DNA of 64,000 nt from Magnolia sinica (Eukaryota; Streptophyta; Magnoliopsida; Magnoliales; Magnoliaceae): contig NC_080586.1 in the NCBI RefSeq assembly GCF_029962835.1, positions 68,015,501-68,079,500 of the forward strand, in the 5' to 3' direction. The translations under genes and the position numbers were made by a program. The notes under the pieces are model-generated. The model did no database searches. It worked only from the letters and a program-made list of their open reading frames with translations, and was not told where the DNA came from. Every line of letters begins with the position of its first letter. Within the stretch, counting starts at the first letter, position 1. Shown here in pieces: positions 1-10,212 of this stretch.

Positions 1-220
1 CTTCCCGGGCGGGTTAATAGAGACGACCCGCCCCGAGAAGGAACGACGGAAGCTGGGCGCTCCGCCGGAGCTTCGGTGACTCTCTCCGGTAGACAAGCAG
101 CGTTGGCGTCCACTGCTATCTCCGTCAGTAAGGAAGGCGATTCCGCAACGTTCCAAAAACGTTGCGCTTCGCCTTCGTCTCCAAGCTCCCCCTGGGACTT
201 TGAGAACTCCTATCCGCCAT
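1..220 (-). other. Possible antisense reading frame of the Tat-like element
   Basis: On the minus strand an ATG at 220-218 opens a short frame, and an overlapping frame stays open without a stop from 209 to the window edge (69 codons, Ala/Ser/Glu/Pro-rich). A TATA-like TTATATAA lies about 190 bases upstream on that strand, and the intervening sequence is pyrimidine-rich like a plant 5' leader and includes an AGGGTTT motif. A plus-strand frame at 76-378 is equally open, so neither is proven coding. I do not recognise the product. Confidence 0.2.
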
Positions 221-700
221 TATTACCAAATAAAGAGGAAGGAGAAACTCACCGGAGGGAGAAAGGAAAACGGAGATGGCGGAAAGAGGCACCGACGGTA
301 AAGAAAAAGAAAAGGAAGGAGACGAAAGGCTATGTAAACCCTAAAGAAAATGCGGAGCGGGAATGGCAAGAGCAGTAAAAGTTTAAAGTGCGGGGCCCCT
401 GACGTTATATAAGGTCGCCATACGGCGGAGACAATTAATGAGGAAATGATTCGACGCCTGCATCGATTCCCTCGCTCGACACGTGGCGCACGTCAACTGG
501 CAATAATAATACCTTCGCTACGTGTCCAATCCTCATTGGCGGGATGTGTGATTTGACGGCTGACGGCGCATGCGATGTCAGAAGCTGAACCGTCCCCCAT
601 CAAAGGCCTCATGGAATGCATTTAATGATCACGACTCATCTCGGACTGAGTTACGAATCGACTCCAAACTCGCTACTCCTCAGTGTCATATGAAACACAC

Positions 701-717
701 GGAGTAAGGGGGCTTAC
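701..717 (+). other. Polypurine tract of the Tat-like element
   Basis: A purine-rich run (GGAGTAAGGGGG followed by CTTAC) ends directly at the TGTTGGGGGC that opens the LTR. This is where plus-strand priming would occur in an LTR retrotransposon. Confidence 0.55.
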
Positions 718-1016
718 TGTTGGGGGCAAAAATACAAGTCCGAAGACTCGGACTTAATGCTTCGGGACTCGGACTTGATACCTCGGGTCGCCGAAGGATG
801 CGTCAAATCCGAGGCATGGTTCGCTAAACCGAGACAATGGTTGAGTCGGTTCGAACGACTTATCAGCGTTCCGGGCGTGTGTCGGGCGGACCGCCTTGCA
901 AGACCGACCGTCGCTAGGCCTCATTCCGGATATCTTGGGATAAGATCTCCGACCCCAAGCTCACGGGATCGGATGATGGCTCAAGATGGGCACGATCCTA
1001 TCTCCGTGATACCGGA

Positions 1017-1112
1017 GAAGATCCCGCGCTCAATATCGGGAGGACCGAGAAGATCCCGCGCTCAATATCGGGAGGACCCCAGCAAGATCCCGCGCTCAAT
1101 ATCGGGAGGACC
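1017..1112 (+). repeat. Triplicated ~33-bp unit upstream of the LTR TATA box
   Basis: Three near-identical copies of a unit containing ATCCCGCGCTCAATATCGGG start at about 1021, 1053 and 1087 (spacing 32 and 34). They end just before TATAAAA, the usual place for reiterated enhancer-like elements in LTR promoters. Confidence 0.8.
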
Positions 1113-1116
1113 CAGC

Positions 1117-1123
1117 TATAAAA
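1117..1123 (+). promoter_or_regulatory. TATA box of the Tat-like LTR
   Basis: TATAAAA lies directly after the triplicated unit and about 400 bases into the LTR, a normal position for the U3 promoter. Confidence 0.55.
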
Positions 1124-1437
1124 GGAGGACCCTTGTCACCTTGAGAGGTACGAAACAAATCCCTCCTAAAACCTTCCAATACTTTGAGACCCCGAGTCCA
1201 GGCCGCTTTTGTCATGAGATTGAACATTGGTGGTCCATTGAATTTGTCAAACACAATACCGTATAGCTCTACTACTTTTTAAATATCATTTAGTAGTTGT
1301 ATATTATAATTCTTGTCTTGAATCCAGACGTACCTACGCATGGGATTCAGCCACAACTAAAAATATCAGAAGAATGGCGAATGAATCAGCATCCACTACA
1401 CATACTTGGAAGCTAAGCTTAACCTACAATGTGATGC

Positions 1438-2270
1438 GTGGGGTCCACTATGATGTATGCATCACATTCAATCCGTCCATCATGTAATATCTCTCATTTT
1501 GTCGCTTCCTCCCAAAAATCAAGCCAATACAAAAACTCAGGTGGACCACATCATGTAAAGTTGTTATTCCTAAACCCTTAAAAAATTATATGGTGTGACC
1601 CACTTCAGTATTTTAATAGCCTGATTTTTTGGGTATCGAGATATCCTGGTAGGTCTCATCTTCTGAATGCAATGGAAGGCATAAAAACAAGGTGGTCCAC
1701 ATGATCAAATTTTTTTAACGGTCAGTGTGCTATTCCAATAGTCGGTATGGCCCACTTCAGTTTTGGATTCGCCCGAATTTTGAAATCCAACGAGAAAATG
1801 GACGCAGATTGGGTACTGTCGCGCCTGTACCTAGCTAGAAAAGGACATGGGTTCTAAGGGGCCACCATGATGTAATGGGTTTTATCCACACCGTCCATCC
1901 ATTTTGCCATATCATTTTAGGATGCAAATCGAAAAATGAGGGAGATCCACAGCTCAAGTGGACCACACCACATGAAGCAGCAATGATAATGGCACTTACC
2001 TAAAAACACCGTTGAAATGTTCCTAGGGCCCACCATGATGTTTATTTGCCGTCCAACCTGTTCACATGACAAATCCACTCCGTCCATCTGTTTTGAAAGA
2101 CCACACAATGGTACAGTATTATAAAAATTAGGCAGATCCAAAACTCAGGTGGGCCACACCGACAAAACAGTGGGAACAACAACGGCCATCGTTGAAACCT
2201 TCCTGGAGCTGATCATGATGTTTATATGCCATCCAAACCGTTCGTAGAAGCATTACCACTCAGATAAACT
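1438..2270. repeat. Degenerate arms of the foldback MITE family
   Basis: Three diverged left arms of the family described at 2495-2930 follow one another, near 1438, 1856 and 2030. Each shows the GTGGGGTCCAC / CCATGATGT start, the CCGTCCATCC block and the GTGGACCACACCA block. No right arm pairs cleanly with them, so these are fragments. Confidence 0.6.
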
Positions 2271-2494
2271 GTAGGAACAGATATCATCCTGATACAAAAA
2301 TCTGACGCCGCCAACCATTCAATCCCCACCGTTTCGGATGGTACGGCCCACATGAATTTTTTATCTCCCTGATTTTTAAAATCCTATCCTATTGTAGTCA
2401 TTCAAAACATATGGACGGATTGGATTTGTCACGGACATCTCTATGACCACACACAGCCCTGGTGATTGCGATCAATATGCTACCGAGTAAACTT

Positions 2495-2930
2495 GTGGGG
2501 TCCACCGTGATGTATGTATCTTATCTATGACGTCCATCCATTTTACGGTTTCATTTTATGGCATGAATCCAAAAATTAACCATATCCAAAACTCAAGTGG
2601 ACCAAAACTCAGAAACAGTGTGAATTGAATTCATACCGTTGAAAAATCCTTAGGGTGATAAAAAATTTAGATCAAGCTGATATTTGTTTTTTTTTTTTTT
2701 GGTCCAATCATCCATGTCTCTGTGACATTATGAACGGGTTGGATGACAAATAGACGTCACTGTAGGTCTAGGAAGGTTTCAACGGTCGATGTCATTATCC
2801 CTGTCGTTTCTGTATTGTGGTTTACTTGTACACTGGATATGCTTTGATTTTGATTACATATCCTGAAATGAGCTTTCAAAACAGGTGGACGGTGTGGATA
2901 AGATATATACATCCACGGTGGGCCCCACAG
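2495..2930. repeat. Foldback MITE, full-length copy
   Basis: The left end reads GTGGGGTCCACCGTGATGTA and the right end is its inverted counterpart, ending in CACGGTGGGCCCCAC. The two arms (~180 bp) are inverted copies of each other around a centre with the family's GATGTTTATTTGCCATCCAA-type block. It is non-coding. This is the reference copy for the commonest repeat in the window, and the transcript would fold into one long hairpin. Confidence 0.8.
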
Positions 2931-2990
2931 ACTTTATTGAGTATGATACTCAATCACGTAATCCTCTTTGGTGCTTCTACTGGTGTACAT

Positions 2991-3262
2991 AGAGGTGGGC
3001 ATCGGACTCAGTCAGATCGGATTGGGCCTAACCCGATCCTGTCCAAAATCTTGATACACTGACCCAAAATCAATGGCCAGCTCAACTTGATTCCGTCATC
3101 AGCTCGGGCCAGCTTAGGCCGAGTTCAAGCCAAGATCGAGTCGAGTTCGCCATTGAGGCATTTCCACAAACACTTGAACTGCAACTTCAAAATTCTACTG
3201 TTTTACAAACAAAGGCAATGGTTTTACAAGTATTTTCTCAAACACCTTCTAAGTAATATTAA

Positions 3263-3294
<32 letters not shown>

Positions 3295-3660
3295 GAAAAT
3301 ACAAAAAAACGTATTTGTTTCATGTATGTACCTTCCTTGCCACCAACCAACCTTCCTGGCCACTAGCCAAACCTTCCTTGCCACCTTGCCACCAGCCACA
3401 TTTTATCAAACAGTTGGTGAGCAACATCAATGGCAAAGTAACCGCGTCATTGAACTAGTTCGATTTGAGTTCAATTCAAGCTGGATTCGATCCGAGTTGA
3501 GTTGAGCTGGGGCTTGCTCGAACTCGGCTTGAACTCATTTTCAAGCTTAAAAAATCAGCTCGACTCGACTCGAACTCAGCTTCGAATTGAGTCAAATTGA
3601 GCTTTTTCAAGTCGAGTCGAGCGAGCTAACCGAGCTAGCTCAGTTCGTTTACACACCCTA
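2991..3660. repeat. GAGTCGAG-rich dispersed repeat, copy 1
   Basis: It opens with AGAGGTGGGCATCGG and closes with CGTTTACACACCCTA, and is packed with degenerate GAGTCGAGT/CTCGACTCG motifs at both ends, with an (AAT)n run at about 3263-3293. Related copies lie near 5310-5895, 49020-49180 and 51832-52410. No coding content is seen. Confidence 0.55.
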
Positions 3661-3671
3661 ACTTCTAGCAT

Positions 3672-4784
3672 ATGGAAGCGGGTTGCGTATTGAGTAACTA
3701 TGTACGGTTATGTATTTTATCCGCTTCGTCAGGGCTTGAGTCCAAAAATGAAATATATCCAAAGTTAAAGTGGACCACATCAAAGGAAATAGTGTGAATT
3801 GAACATCTATCCATTTGATTTTACGAGATAATTTTAGGGCTTAGTCCAAAACTGAAATATATCCAAAGTTAAAGTGGACCACACCAGTGGAAACAATGTG
3901 AATTGAACATCCATCATTGAAATTTTTTTGGGGCCACGTAAGTTTTGGATCAACCTTTTATTTGTGTTGTCCCTTCATCTATATCTGTGTAGTTTTATGA
4001 ACAGGTTGGATGACAAATAAACATCACTATGAGCCATAGCAAGGTTTCAACGATGGAAATTATTATTCCCATTGTTTACCGTGGTATGGTCCACTTGATC
4101 TTTGGATATGCTTAAATTTTGGGTTCAACCCCTAAAAAGAGCTGGAAAAACGGATGGATGGTGTGGATAAACGAAGCAGATTAGATACTGACAGGTTGAG
4201 TGGTGAGTTGGCTAAGTGACGTCACCAAGTTCTGTGGGCCCCATTATGATGTATGTGTTGTATCCACATCATCCATCCATTTTGAGATATCATTTTAGGG
4301 CCTGATCCGAAGAATGAGGTAGATAAAAAGCTGTAGTGGAACCCACCACAGAAAACAGTGGGAAGAGTGATTCCCACTGTTGAAACTATCTTAAGGCCCA
4401 CCATAATGTTTATTTGAAATCTAACCTGTTCAAAAGTTAAAAAAGACATGAAATAAGGGAAAAAACAAATATCAGCTTGATCTAAAACTTTTGTGGCCTT
4501 TAGAAGTTTTTAATGGTGGGTGTCACTGTCCCCACTGTTTTCTGTGTTGGGTCGGCCTGAGCTTTGATTTAACTCATTCTTTGGATATTGCCCTATAATG
4601 ATCTATCCAAATGGATGAAAGGTATAGATACAAAACATACATCATGGTGGGATCCATGGAACTTGGTGACTTCACTTGAGTAGCGAGTCTCGCTACTCAA
4701 CCTGTCAGCAGCTAATCCCTGCCCGCATGAACTACATACATTCAAGGTGGCCCCAAAAGAGTTAAGTCAGTACGCAATCCGATT
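3672..4784. repeat. Foldback MITE, outer copy interrupted by another
   Basis: The left terminal segment contains GGTTGCGTATTGAGTAAC and the right terminal segment, at about 4750-4784, contains its inverse TCAGTACGCAATCCG. The right arm breaks off near 4172 after GTGTGGATAAA and resumes near 4730 with ACATACATTCAAGGTGG. The piece between is a second family member, so this copy is the older one. Confidence 0.6.
4172..4728. repeat. Foldback MITE nested in the right arm of another copy
   Basis: Its terminal inverted repeats are longer than usual: ACTGACAGGTTGAGTGGTGA on the left matches the inverse of CTACTCAACCTGTCAGCAGC on the right, followed by GTCACCAAGTTC on both sides. The inner arms are standard for the family. 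I found no unambiguous target-site duplication. Confidence 0.6.
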
Positions 4785-4864
4785 TCTAAGAGAAATTGTA
4801 TCTAATAAATGAGACAGCGTCTTATGTGTTACCCGGGAAACACTTAGTGGGTGTTACTCTTATG

Positions 4865-5290
4865 GCCGTGGGGCCTTCCTTTATGATATGTTGTATATCT
4901 ACGCTGTCCATCTGTTTCTCCAGCTCATTTTAGGAAGTAGTCCAAACACTTAAGCAAATCCAAATCTCAGGTGGACCACACCACATGAAACAGTAGCTAT
5001 TGCGTGACTTACCATTAAAAATTCCATAGAGACCATCATTAGTTTTTTGTAATGTATATTTCCCATCCAATCTGTTGATAATGTCAAGAAGGATTGGATG
5101 AAGGGAAAAGACAAAAATCGGCTTCATCCAGAACTCTTGCGGCCACAAAAAGTTTTTAATAGTCATTGATCACTGTTTTAGTGGCATAGTCCACCTTAGA
5201 TTTGGATCTTCTTGAGATTTGAAATGGTATGCTAAAATGAGATTGAAAAGGACAACGTGGATACACCAACAATACACCAGGGGCCTCATA
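4865..5290. repeat. Foldback MITE, diverged full copy
   Basis: The left arm (GGGGCCTTCCTTTATGATAT, CTGTCCATCTGTTTCTCCAG) and the right arm (GAAAAGGACAACGTGGATAC, ending in AGGGGCCTCAT) are inverted relatives flanking the usual centre. It is more diverged than the 2495-2930 copy. Confidence 0.6.
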
Positions 5291-5309
5291 TGGTTGGGGT
5301 AATACTAAA

Positions 5310-5895
5310 GTTGTATGCAAGCTCAACGAGTCTAGCTTAGTCTAACTTGGCTTGGCTCAGCCAGCAGGCTATTCCAACTTGAACTCGGCTCAGCTCTAAA
5401 GCTTGACTAGCCAACTCAGCTCAATTCAGTCAACAGCTCGAGTTGAGTTCGAGTCGAGCTTGAGCTCGATCTTCTGAACTGAGTTCGAGTTCAAGTCTAC
5501 GAGTTGGTCTTGGTATCGATCCCCTAGTGGGGGTGGCTAACAATGAAGTGTGAACTGACAGTGTGTGTACTAACAAGCTAACAAAAAAAAAAAAAAAAAG
5601 AGTTTACGATTTAAGCTCAAGTTTAAATTGTCATTTTTTTTTATATAATATAATTATATATAATTTATTTAAATATATAAATATTTATGTTAAGTGAACC
5701 TGATTTGAATTGAGTCAAGTTCAAAGCTTAGACGATTCGAGCTTAGTCTAGCTCAGACTCGGCTCGAAATTTTTTCGAGCTCAAAAAATAGCTGGACTTG
5801 GCTCAAATCCAGTTTCGAGTCAAGCTTTTCCAAGTCGAGCTTTTCCGAGTTGAGTTAACCAAGCTAACTTGGTTCATGTACAACTCTCGGTAACA
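5310..5895. repeat. GAGTCGAG-rich dispersed repeat, copy 2
   Basis: Degenerate GAGTTCGAGTCGAGCTTGAG motifs at both ends flank a truncated SINE and an AT-rich centre. It ends in GGTTCATGTACAAC, matching the ends of the other copies. Confidence 0.5.
5505..5600 (+). mobile_element. 5'-truncated tRNA-derived SINE
   Basis: It matches the 3' half of the full SINE at 6002-6170, from the B-box-like GGTATCGATCCC through GGGGGTGGCTAAC and the GTGTGTACTAACAAGCTAAC end, followed by a poly(A) run. The A-box half is absent. It lies within the GAGTCGAG-rich repeat. Confidence 0.7.
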
Positions 5896-6001
5896 CCCAC
5901 TACGGTGTTACCCTGATAACAACTAATACGCTCCCAATTATGCTTATGATGTGTGCTCTCAACTTTTAAAAGTATACATGCGTGTTCAATTCTAAGAATA
6001 G

Positions 6002-6170
6002 ACACCCAGATCCATAGCTCAACTGGCAGACTGAGTGGAGATACCTCGTTTCAACACTTGAGGTTTTGGTATCGATCCCTAGCGGGGGTGGCTAACATGG
6101 AGTGTGTGTACTGACATGGGTGTGTACTAACAAGCTAACCCCCCCAATAAAAAATAATAATAAATAAATA
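6002..6170 (+). mobile_element. Full-length tRNA-derived SINE with 14-bp target duplication
   Basis: A polymerase III A box (TAGCTCAACTGGCAGACTG, 6015-6033) and B box (GGTATCGATCCC, 6068-6079) have tRNA-like spacing. The body ends in GCTAACCCCCCC and an A/T-rich tail. A perfect 14-bp direct repeat, AATTCTAAGAATAG, flanks it at 5988-6001 and 6171-6184, the mark of target-primed insertion. The box structure resembles the Au-type plant SINEs. It is non-coding and would depend on LINE proteins in trans. Confidence 0.88.
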
Positions 6171-6472
6171 AATTCTAAGAATAGGGTGATGGTTACATAA
6201 TCTGAACCATTGGCCTGTTTCAGCCCAACGCGAATGAACCATGACCCAAATCTCCCTTTCTCAAAGGTCATAGCTACCCAGGATCCTTGTGACCTTTTTA
6301 GATTCAATGAGGTCCATTACTACATTTAAATTATAAACCATTTATTTTTACCTTAAAAATTGAAAGGTTAAGATTGTCCTATTAGGGACAGGAAATGTTG
6401 CATCTGATAACAAACGAAGGGAGGCGATTAGGTGAGGCTTAGGTAACAGCTTAGTAGGTGAGGCCCTGATGA

Positions 6473-6563
6473 TGGGCCCACCTTGATGTATGAGTTATAT
6501 ATCCACGCCATCCATTAGTTTTTACAGCTCATTTTAGGGCATGGTCTAAAAAATGAAGCATAT
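6473..6563. repeat. Foldback MITE, left fragment split by the Athila-like element
   Basis: The left arm starts with TGGGCCCACCTTGATGTATG and stops inside the AAAATGAAGCATAT block. The same block resumes at 17572 with CATATCCAAATCTTAAGTGG. Removing the LTR element and one copy of CATAT restores continuity with the family, so the MITE predates the insertion. Confidence 0.85.
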
Positions 6564-7781
6564 TGTTGAGGGTCAAATATTGCATACTAGACCCCAGTTA
6601 TTGCCTAGATTTACGAGCATGATACCGTTTAATGCCCTGCCTTAATCGTGTTTTTGATGCAAGGTATATTTAGGAGCTGGGACTGAAAAATGGTATTAAA
6701 AGAATGGATTTAGCACTTCAGAATCACCAAGGCAAGGGACGGACCCCAAGGGACTAAGATCAATGGATTTACACGTCAGAGATCCGAGAAAATTGAGAAA
6801 CTGAAGCTCAAGTGGCCCTAAATTGGTCCAGAATGCAAGATCACAGGGTTCCCACCATTCATTTGGTTCGAAACTTCACATATGGCCTGAAGACCTTAAA
6901 TAAGCCATACACGTTAAATTTCAGTAGTTGGATACCTGTGGAAGTGGTCCAACGGTCAGATCAGCCTGTGAATTACTAATCTGAGGCCCTCCTGATATTT
7001 CAAAAACTTGTTCACGGTTTCAATTTTACTTCTTCTTTTATTTCTTTCTTATTTTGCCTATGAAATTGTTTAGAGGTCTAAGCCTCATCATGTCTATTCT
7101 AGGCTAAACCTCTTAGCTAGGGCTAAGAGGTGAAGCTTGTAGCGTGATGGGAGAATTTATGCGTGTACCTTTTGTTTAAATTGAAGGGATTTTTGATTTA
7201 ATTTTATTATGGAAATATTTTTAGTTTTTAATGGCCTGTTGTGACTGAAATTACAATGGGTTTGCAATAGCTTTGAGTATTTCTTTTTCCTTATTTTGAT
7301 TATGACGTCAGGAAGCCCTGTTGTTCGCCATCGTCTCCTGGGCATGGTTGGATGGCGGTATCCTTCCTAACCTTCATAATCATCTGATTGGTTGGTAATT
7401 AGTTTAATTATGTTGTTGACTTTGTCTCCTGGGCATGGTTTAGTGATGGAATCCATTCTAATTCATATACCTTTCATCTCTTTAAAATTATATCAGAGGA
7501 AGTTCAGTTTAATTTCCATGATTTTTGAAGCAGACATAAGATCTCCCTGATCTATACAAGTGGATCCTCTGAATCCCTAGTTTCGTATCTCTGATTTCTC
7601 TTAAGTTTTAGATTAATATCTCACCATTATTCATCACTTTATATTCGATTTAGATTTCATCTCATTCTAGTTCTAGTTCTATTTAGTTTCAGATTACGTA
7701 CAGGTATTAGTCCCTTGGGATTCGACCTCGGTCTCACCGAGTTTATTACTATATCACAACCCTATACTTGGGGTGTGAATA
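6564..7781 (+). repeat. 5' LTR of the Athila-like element, internally deleted
   Basis: At 1218 bp it is about 840 bp shorter than the 3' LTR. Outside the gap the two align almost base for base. After CCTGATATT (6991-6999) it has about 14 unrelated bases and rejoins the 3' LTR at CGGTTTCAATTTTAC (7014 on). The missing part corresponds to about 15950-16804 and includes the likely TATA box. Confidence 0.9.
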
Positions 7782-7787
7782 AGTTTT

Positions 7788-7807
7788 TGGCGCCATTGCT
7801 GGGGATT
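7788..7807 (+). other. Primer binding site, tRNA-Asp type
   Basis: TGGCGCCATTGCTGGGGATT starts six bases after the 5' LTR. It matches the complement of the 3' end of plant tRNA-Asp(GUC) with two or three differences. This primer is the usual one for Athila elements. Confidence 0.85.
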
Positions 7808-8835
7808 GACGGTTGCGATTCTCAGAAATTAATTAGGTTTAGAATTAGTTTAAGATTATAATTTTACTAACTTTAGTTTTAGATTTTTAATTGATTTTTA
7901 GAACTAACTTGTTTTCCTGTTTTGTAGAATCTTGACATAAACTTCTAAATTGGTAATCCCTTTCTAATTCCTCTACTTTTTCTATTTTTAGAATTAAGGT
8001 TTGAGTTTTAGAAATTTTCTAATTCTAGTATTTTTCTATTTTTAGGAAATAGTTTATTTTTAGAAACTTTCCTCTTTTGTTTTTAGAAACTAGGTTAGTT
8101 ATTTCCCTTTTTAGAAATTCTTTTTGATTTTAGAAAGTAACTCATCTTTCCTTTATTTTATTTTTAGAAATTTTCTAATTTTAGGTTTGAATTTTCTATT
8201 TTAGAAACTTTCTAATTCTGGGTCTTATTTTTAGAAACTAACTTTCTATTTTATTTTTTTGTAACTGTCTAAGTCTAACTCTTTTAGAATCTAACTTATT
8301 TTGTTAATTTATCTTTAGAAATTCTCTACTTGTAGACTTTTTGTTTAGAAACTAACCTTCCTATTTTGTAGGCTTTTAAGATAGAAATTTCTAATTCGGT
8401 AAGCTCTTTATCTATTTTCTATTTTTCAGATCTCTTTTAGGAACTTACTTTCTAGTTTAGGACTTTCCTAATTTATTTTAGAAATTTTCACTTTCTTTTA
8501 GGAATTCCTTCTTTTAGAAATCAGTTTACTGCTATCTTTCTTTTTAAGTATTTTTCTTCTCTTTTTAGAATCTAACTTATTTTATTTTATTTTGCAGGTT
8601 TTTAACTTAGGGACTTCAATTTGGTAACTTCTTTCCATCCCTCTCTTTCTTTTTAGATTTTCTTTTCCTTTCTTAGGATTAGGTTTCGAATTTGATTGAG
8701 GGCTGCGAGTGTTTCATGCCCAAGTGGGCCCGTGACAACACTCGACGTCTCTTGATTGAAGGAGGATTGGTTGAGGGGTTAACTATCCATCGTAGGACTA
8801 AATACCACTCGAAATCCCCTGAGTTAATTGAAGTG
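7808..8835 (+). repeat. T-rich untranslated leader with reiterated TTTTAGAAA motifs
   Basis: About 800 bases before gag consist largely of degenerate repeats of TTTTAGAAA(C/T)TTTCTAATT type, with no reading frame. The strand bias is strong (T-rich on the element's sense strand). It looks like a decayed short tandem repeat expanded within the leader. Confidence 0.65.
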
Positions 8836-10212
8836 ATGGCTGAAAACCAACCTCTTCTACCCCAACCTAGGGTGGAGGACATTCAGGATGAGAATGAGGT
8901 GCATCAAGCACCCCCGCCACGTACTTTACGAGATTATTTACAACCAGCGGGGGTGAGTACGCCCTCATGCATGATTTTTCCTGAAAATACAGGACATATG
9001 GACATCAAGCCAGGGGTTATCCAACTCCTTCCTAAGTTCTATGGGCTTGAATCTGAAGAACCATATTTACATTTGAAAGAGTTTGATGAGATCATAGCCA
9101 CTTTATATTTTCAAAATGTGTCTGAGGACACAGTCAGGCTGAGACTCTTTCCTTTTTCCTTAAAGGAGAAGGCTAAGACGTGGTTACATTCACTGCGTCC
9201 TAGATCCATTGGCACATGGAATGATATGCAAAGGGAATTTATAAAGAAATTTTTTCCACATCATAAAACGATTACCCTTAGAAAAGTAATCATGAACTTC
9301 ACCCAAAAGGAGGATGAAACATTTTACCAATGTTGGGAAAGGTTCAAGGATTTGGTCAGTTCATGCCCACAATACGGCTTTGAAACGTGGCGCATTACAA
9401 ATTTTTTCTACGATGGACTGACATCTTCCTTGCGCCAAATGGTCGAGACAATGTGCAATGGAGAATTCCTTAATAAAAATGTTAACGAGGTATGGGATTC
9501 CCTCGATAGTCTTGCTGAAAAAACACAATCATGGAATTATTACCCAAAGTCGAACACCACGTCTAGGCCGACTCAATTAAAGGAGAAAGGTGGATTGTAT
9601 CTCTTGAAAGAAGATGATGATCTCAAGTGTAAAGTGACTACGTTCATAAGAAAAGTTGAGGCCATGGAAGAAAAGAAGGATAAGGTTAATAAAAGTGTTT
9701 GCGGCATATGTGATTGCAACATTCATACAACTGAAAATTATCCTACGATACCCGCCTTTCGAGAAGTATTGAATGAACAATCCAATGGCGTAAATAATTA
9801 TCAAAGACCTGTCAATGAACCAACCTCTAATACGTACAATCCTGGTTGAAAAAATCATCCAAACTTTAGTTGGAGAAATGGACAAACTGCTACCCCTCAA
9901 GGTTTCTTCAATCAAAATCCAAATAAGGGGAAACCTCAAGAAGAATCGGTTCAAAATTCCATGCAAGAGCTGACCCATGCAATGCGAGACTTTATGCATA
10001 AGATGGATTCACATATGACGGTTATAGAAAAGGGGATGCTTCTTGCACAACCGCTCCCCAATCCTAAACCGCAATACGAGATAAGTGATCCCAGCTCTTC
10101 AAATCAAATGGGGCACGTTAAATCTATCACCACTCTTAGGAGTGGGAAGATCATTGATAAAACCCTCCCGGTTAGGCCCGAAAAGCCTCAAAGAACCAAA
10201 AGAGGACAATAA
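8836..10212 (+). pseudogene. Athila-like gag, interrupted
   Basis: The best start is the ATG at 8836, just before an acidic/proline N-terminus; an upstream open stretch back to 8692 has no ATG. Residues ~55-250 form the retrotransposon gag domain (LLPKFYGLESEEPYLHLKEF, then FPFSLKEKAKTWLHSL and the FFPHHK block). A nucleocapsid-like zinc knuckle near 9700-9745 has C-x2-C-x4-H, but the last Cys is Tyr. An in-frame TGA at 9847-9849 sits where a Trp codon is likely. The frame then continues to tandem stops TAA-TAA-TGA at 10210-10218, where pol continues in the next frame, so there is also a frameshift. Gag would form the virus-like particle. Confidence 0.85.

Larger units (their letters stand above)
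1..717 (+). mobile_element. 3' internal region of a Tat-like Ty3/gypsy element
   Basis: This GC-richer stretch lies directly upstream of a polypurine tract and an LTR start, so it should be the region between pol and the 3' LTR of a gypsy element whose body lies left of the window. No integrase or other pol motif is visible. A palindromic TTATATAA sits at 405-412. Tat/Ogre-group elements are known to carry extra, sometimes antisense, reading frames in this place. Assignment to Tat rests on the LTR start and this layout, not on a domain match. Confidence 0.5.
718..1255 (+). repeat. 3' LTR of the Tat-like gypsy element
   Basis: It starts with TGTTGGGGGC straight after the polypurine tract and contains a tandem triplication and a TATA box. 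The 3' boundary is uncertain: a CA near 1252-1255 is the most plausible end, but the matching 5' LTR and the target-site duplication are outside the window, so it cannot be confirmed. Confidence 0.5.

Noticed and set aside
6015..6079. A tRNA gene
   Set aside because: A and B boxes are present but no cloverleaf can be drawn, and the target duplication and A-rich tail identify a SINE.
8692..8835. Gag start upstream of 8836
   Set aside because: The upstream open stretch begins only with a TTG codon; the first ATG in frame is 8836 and is followed by the normal gag N-terminal part.
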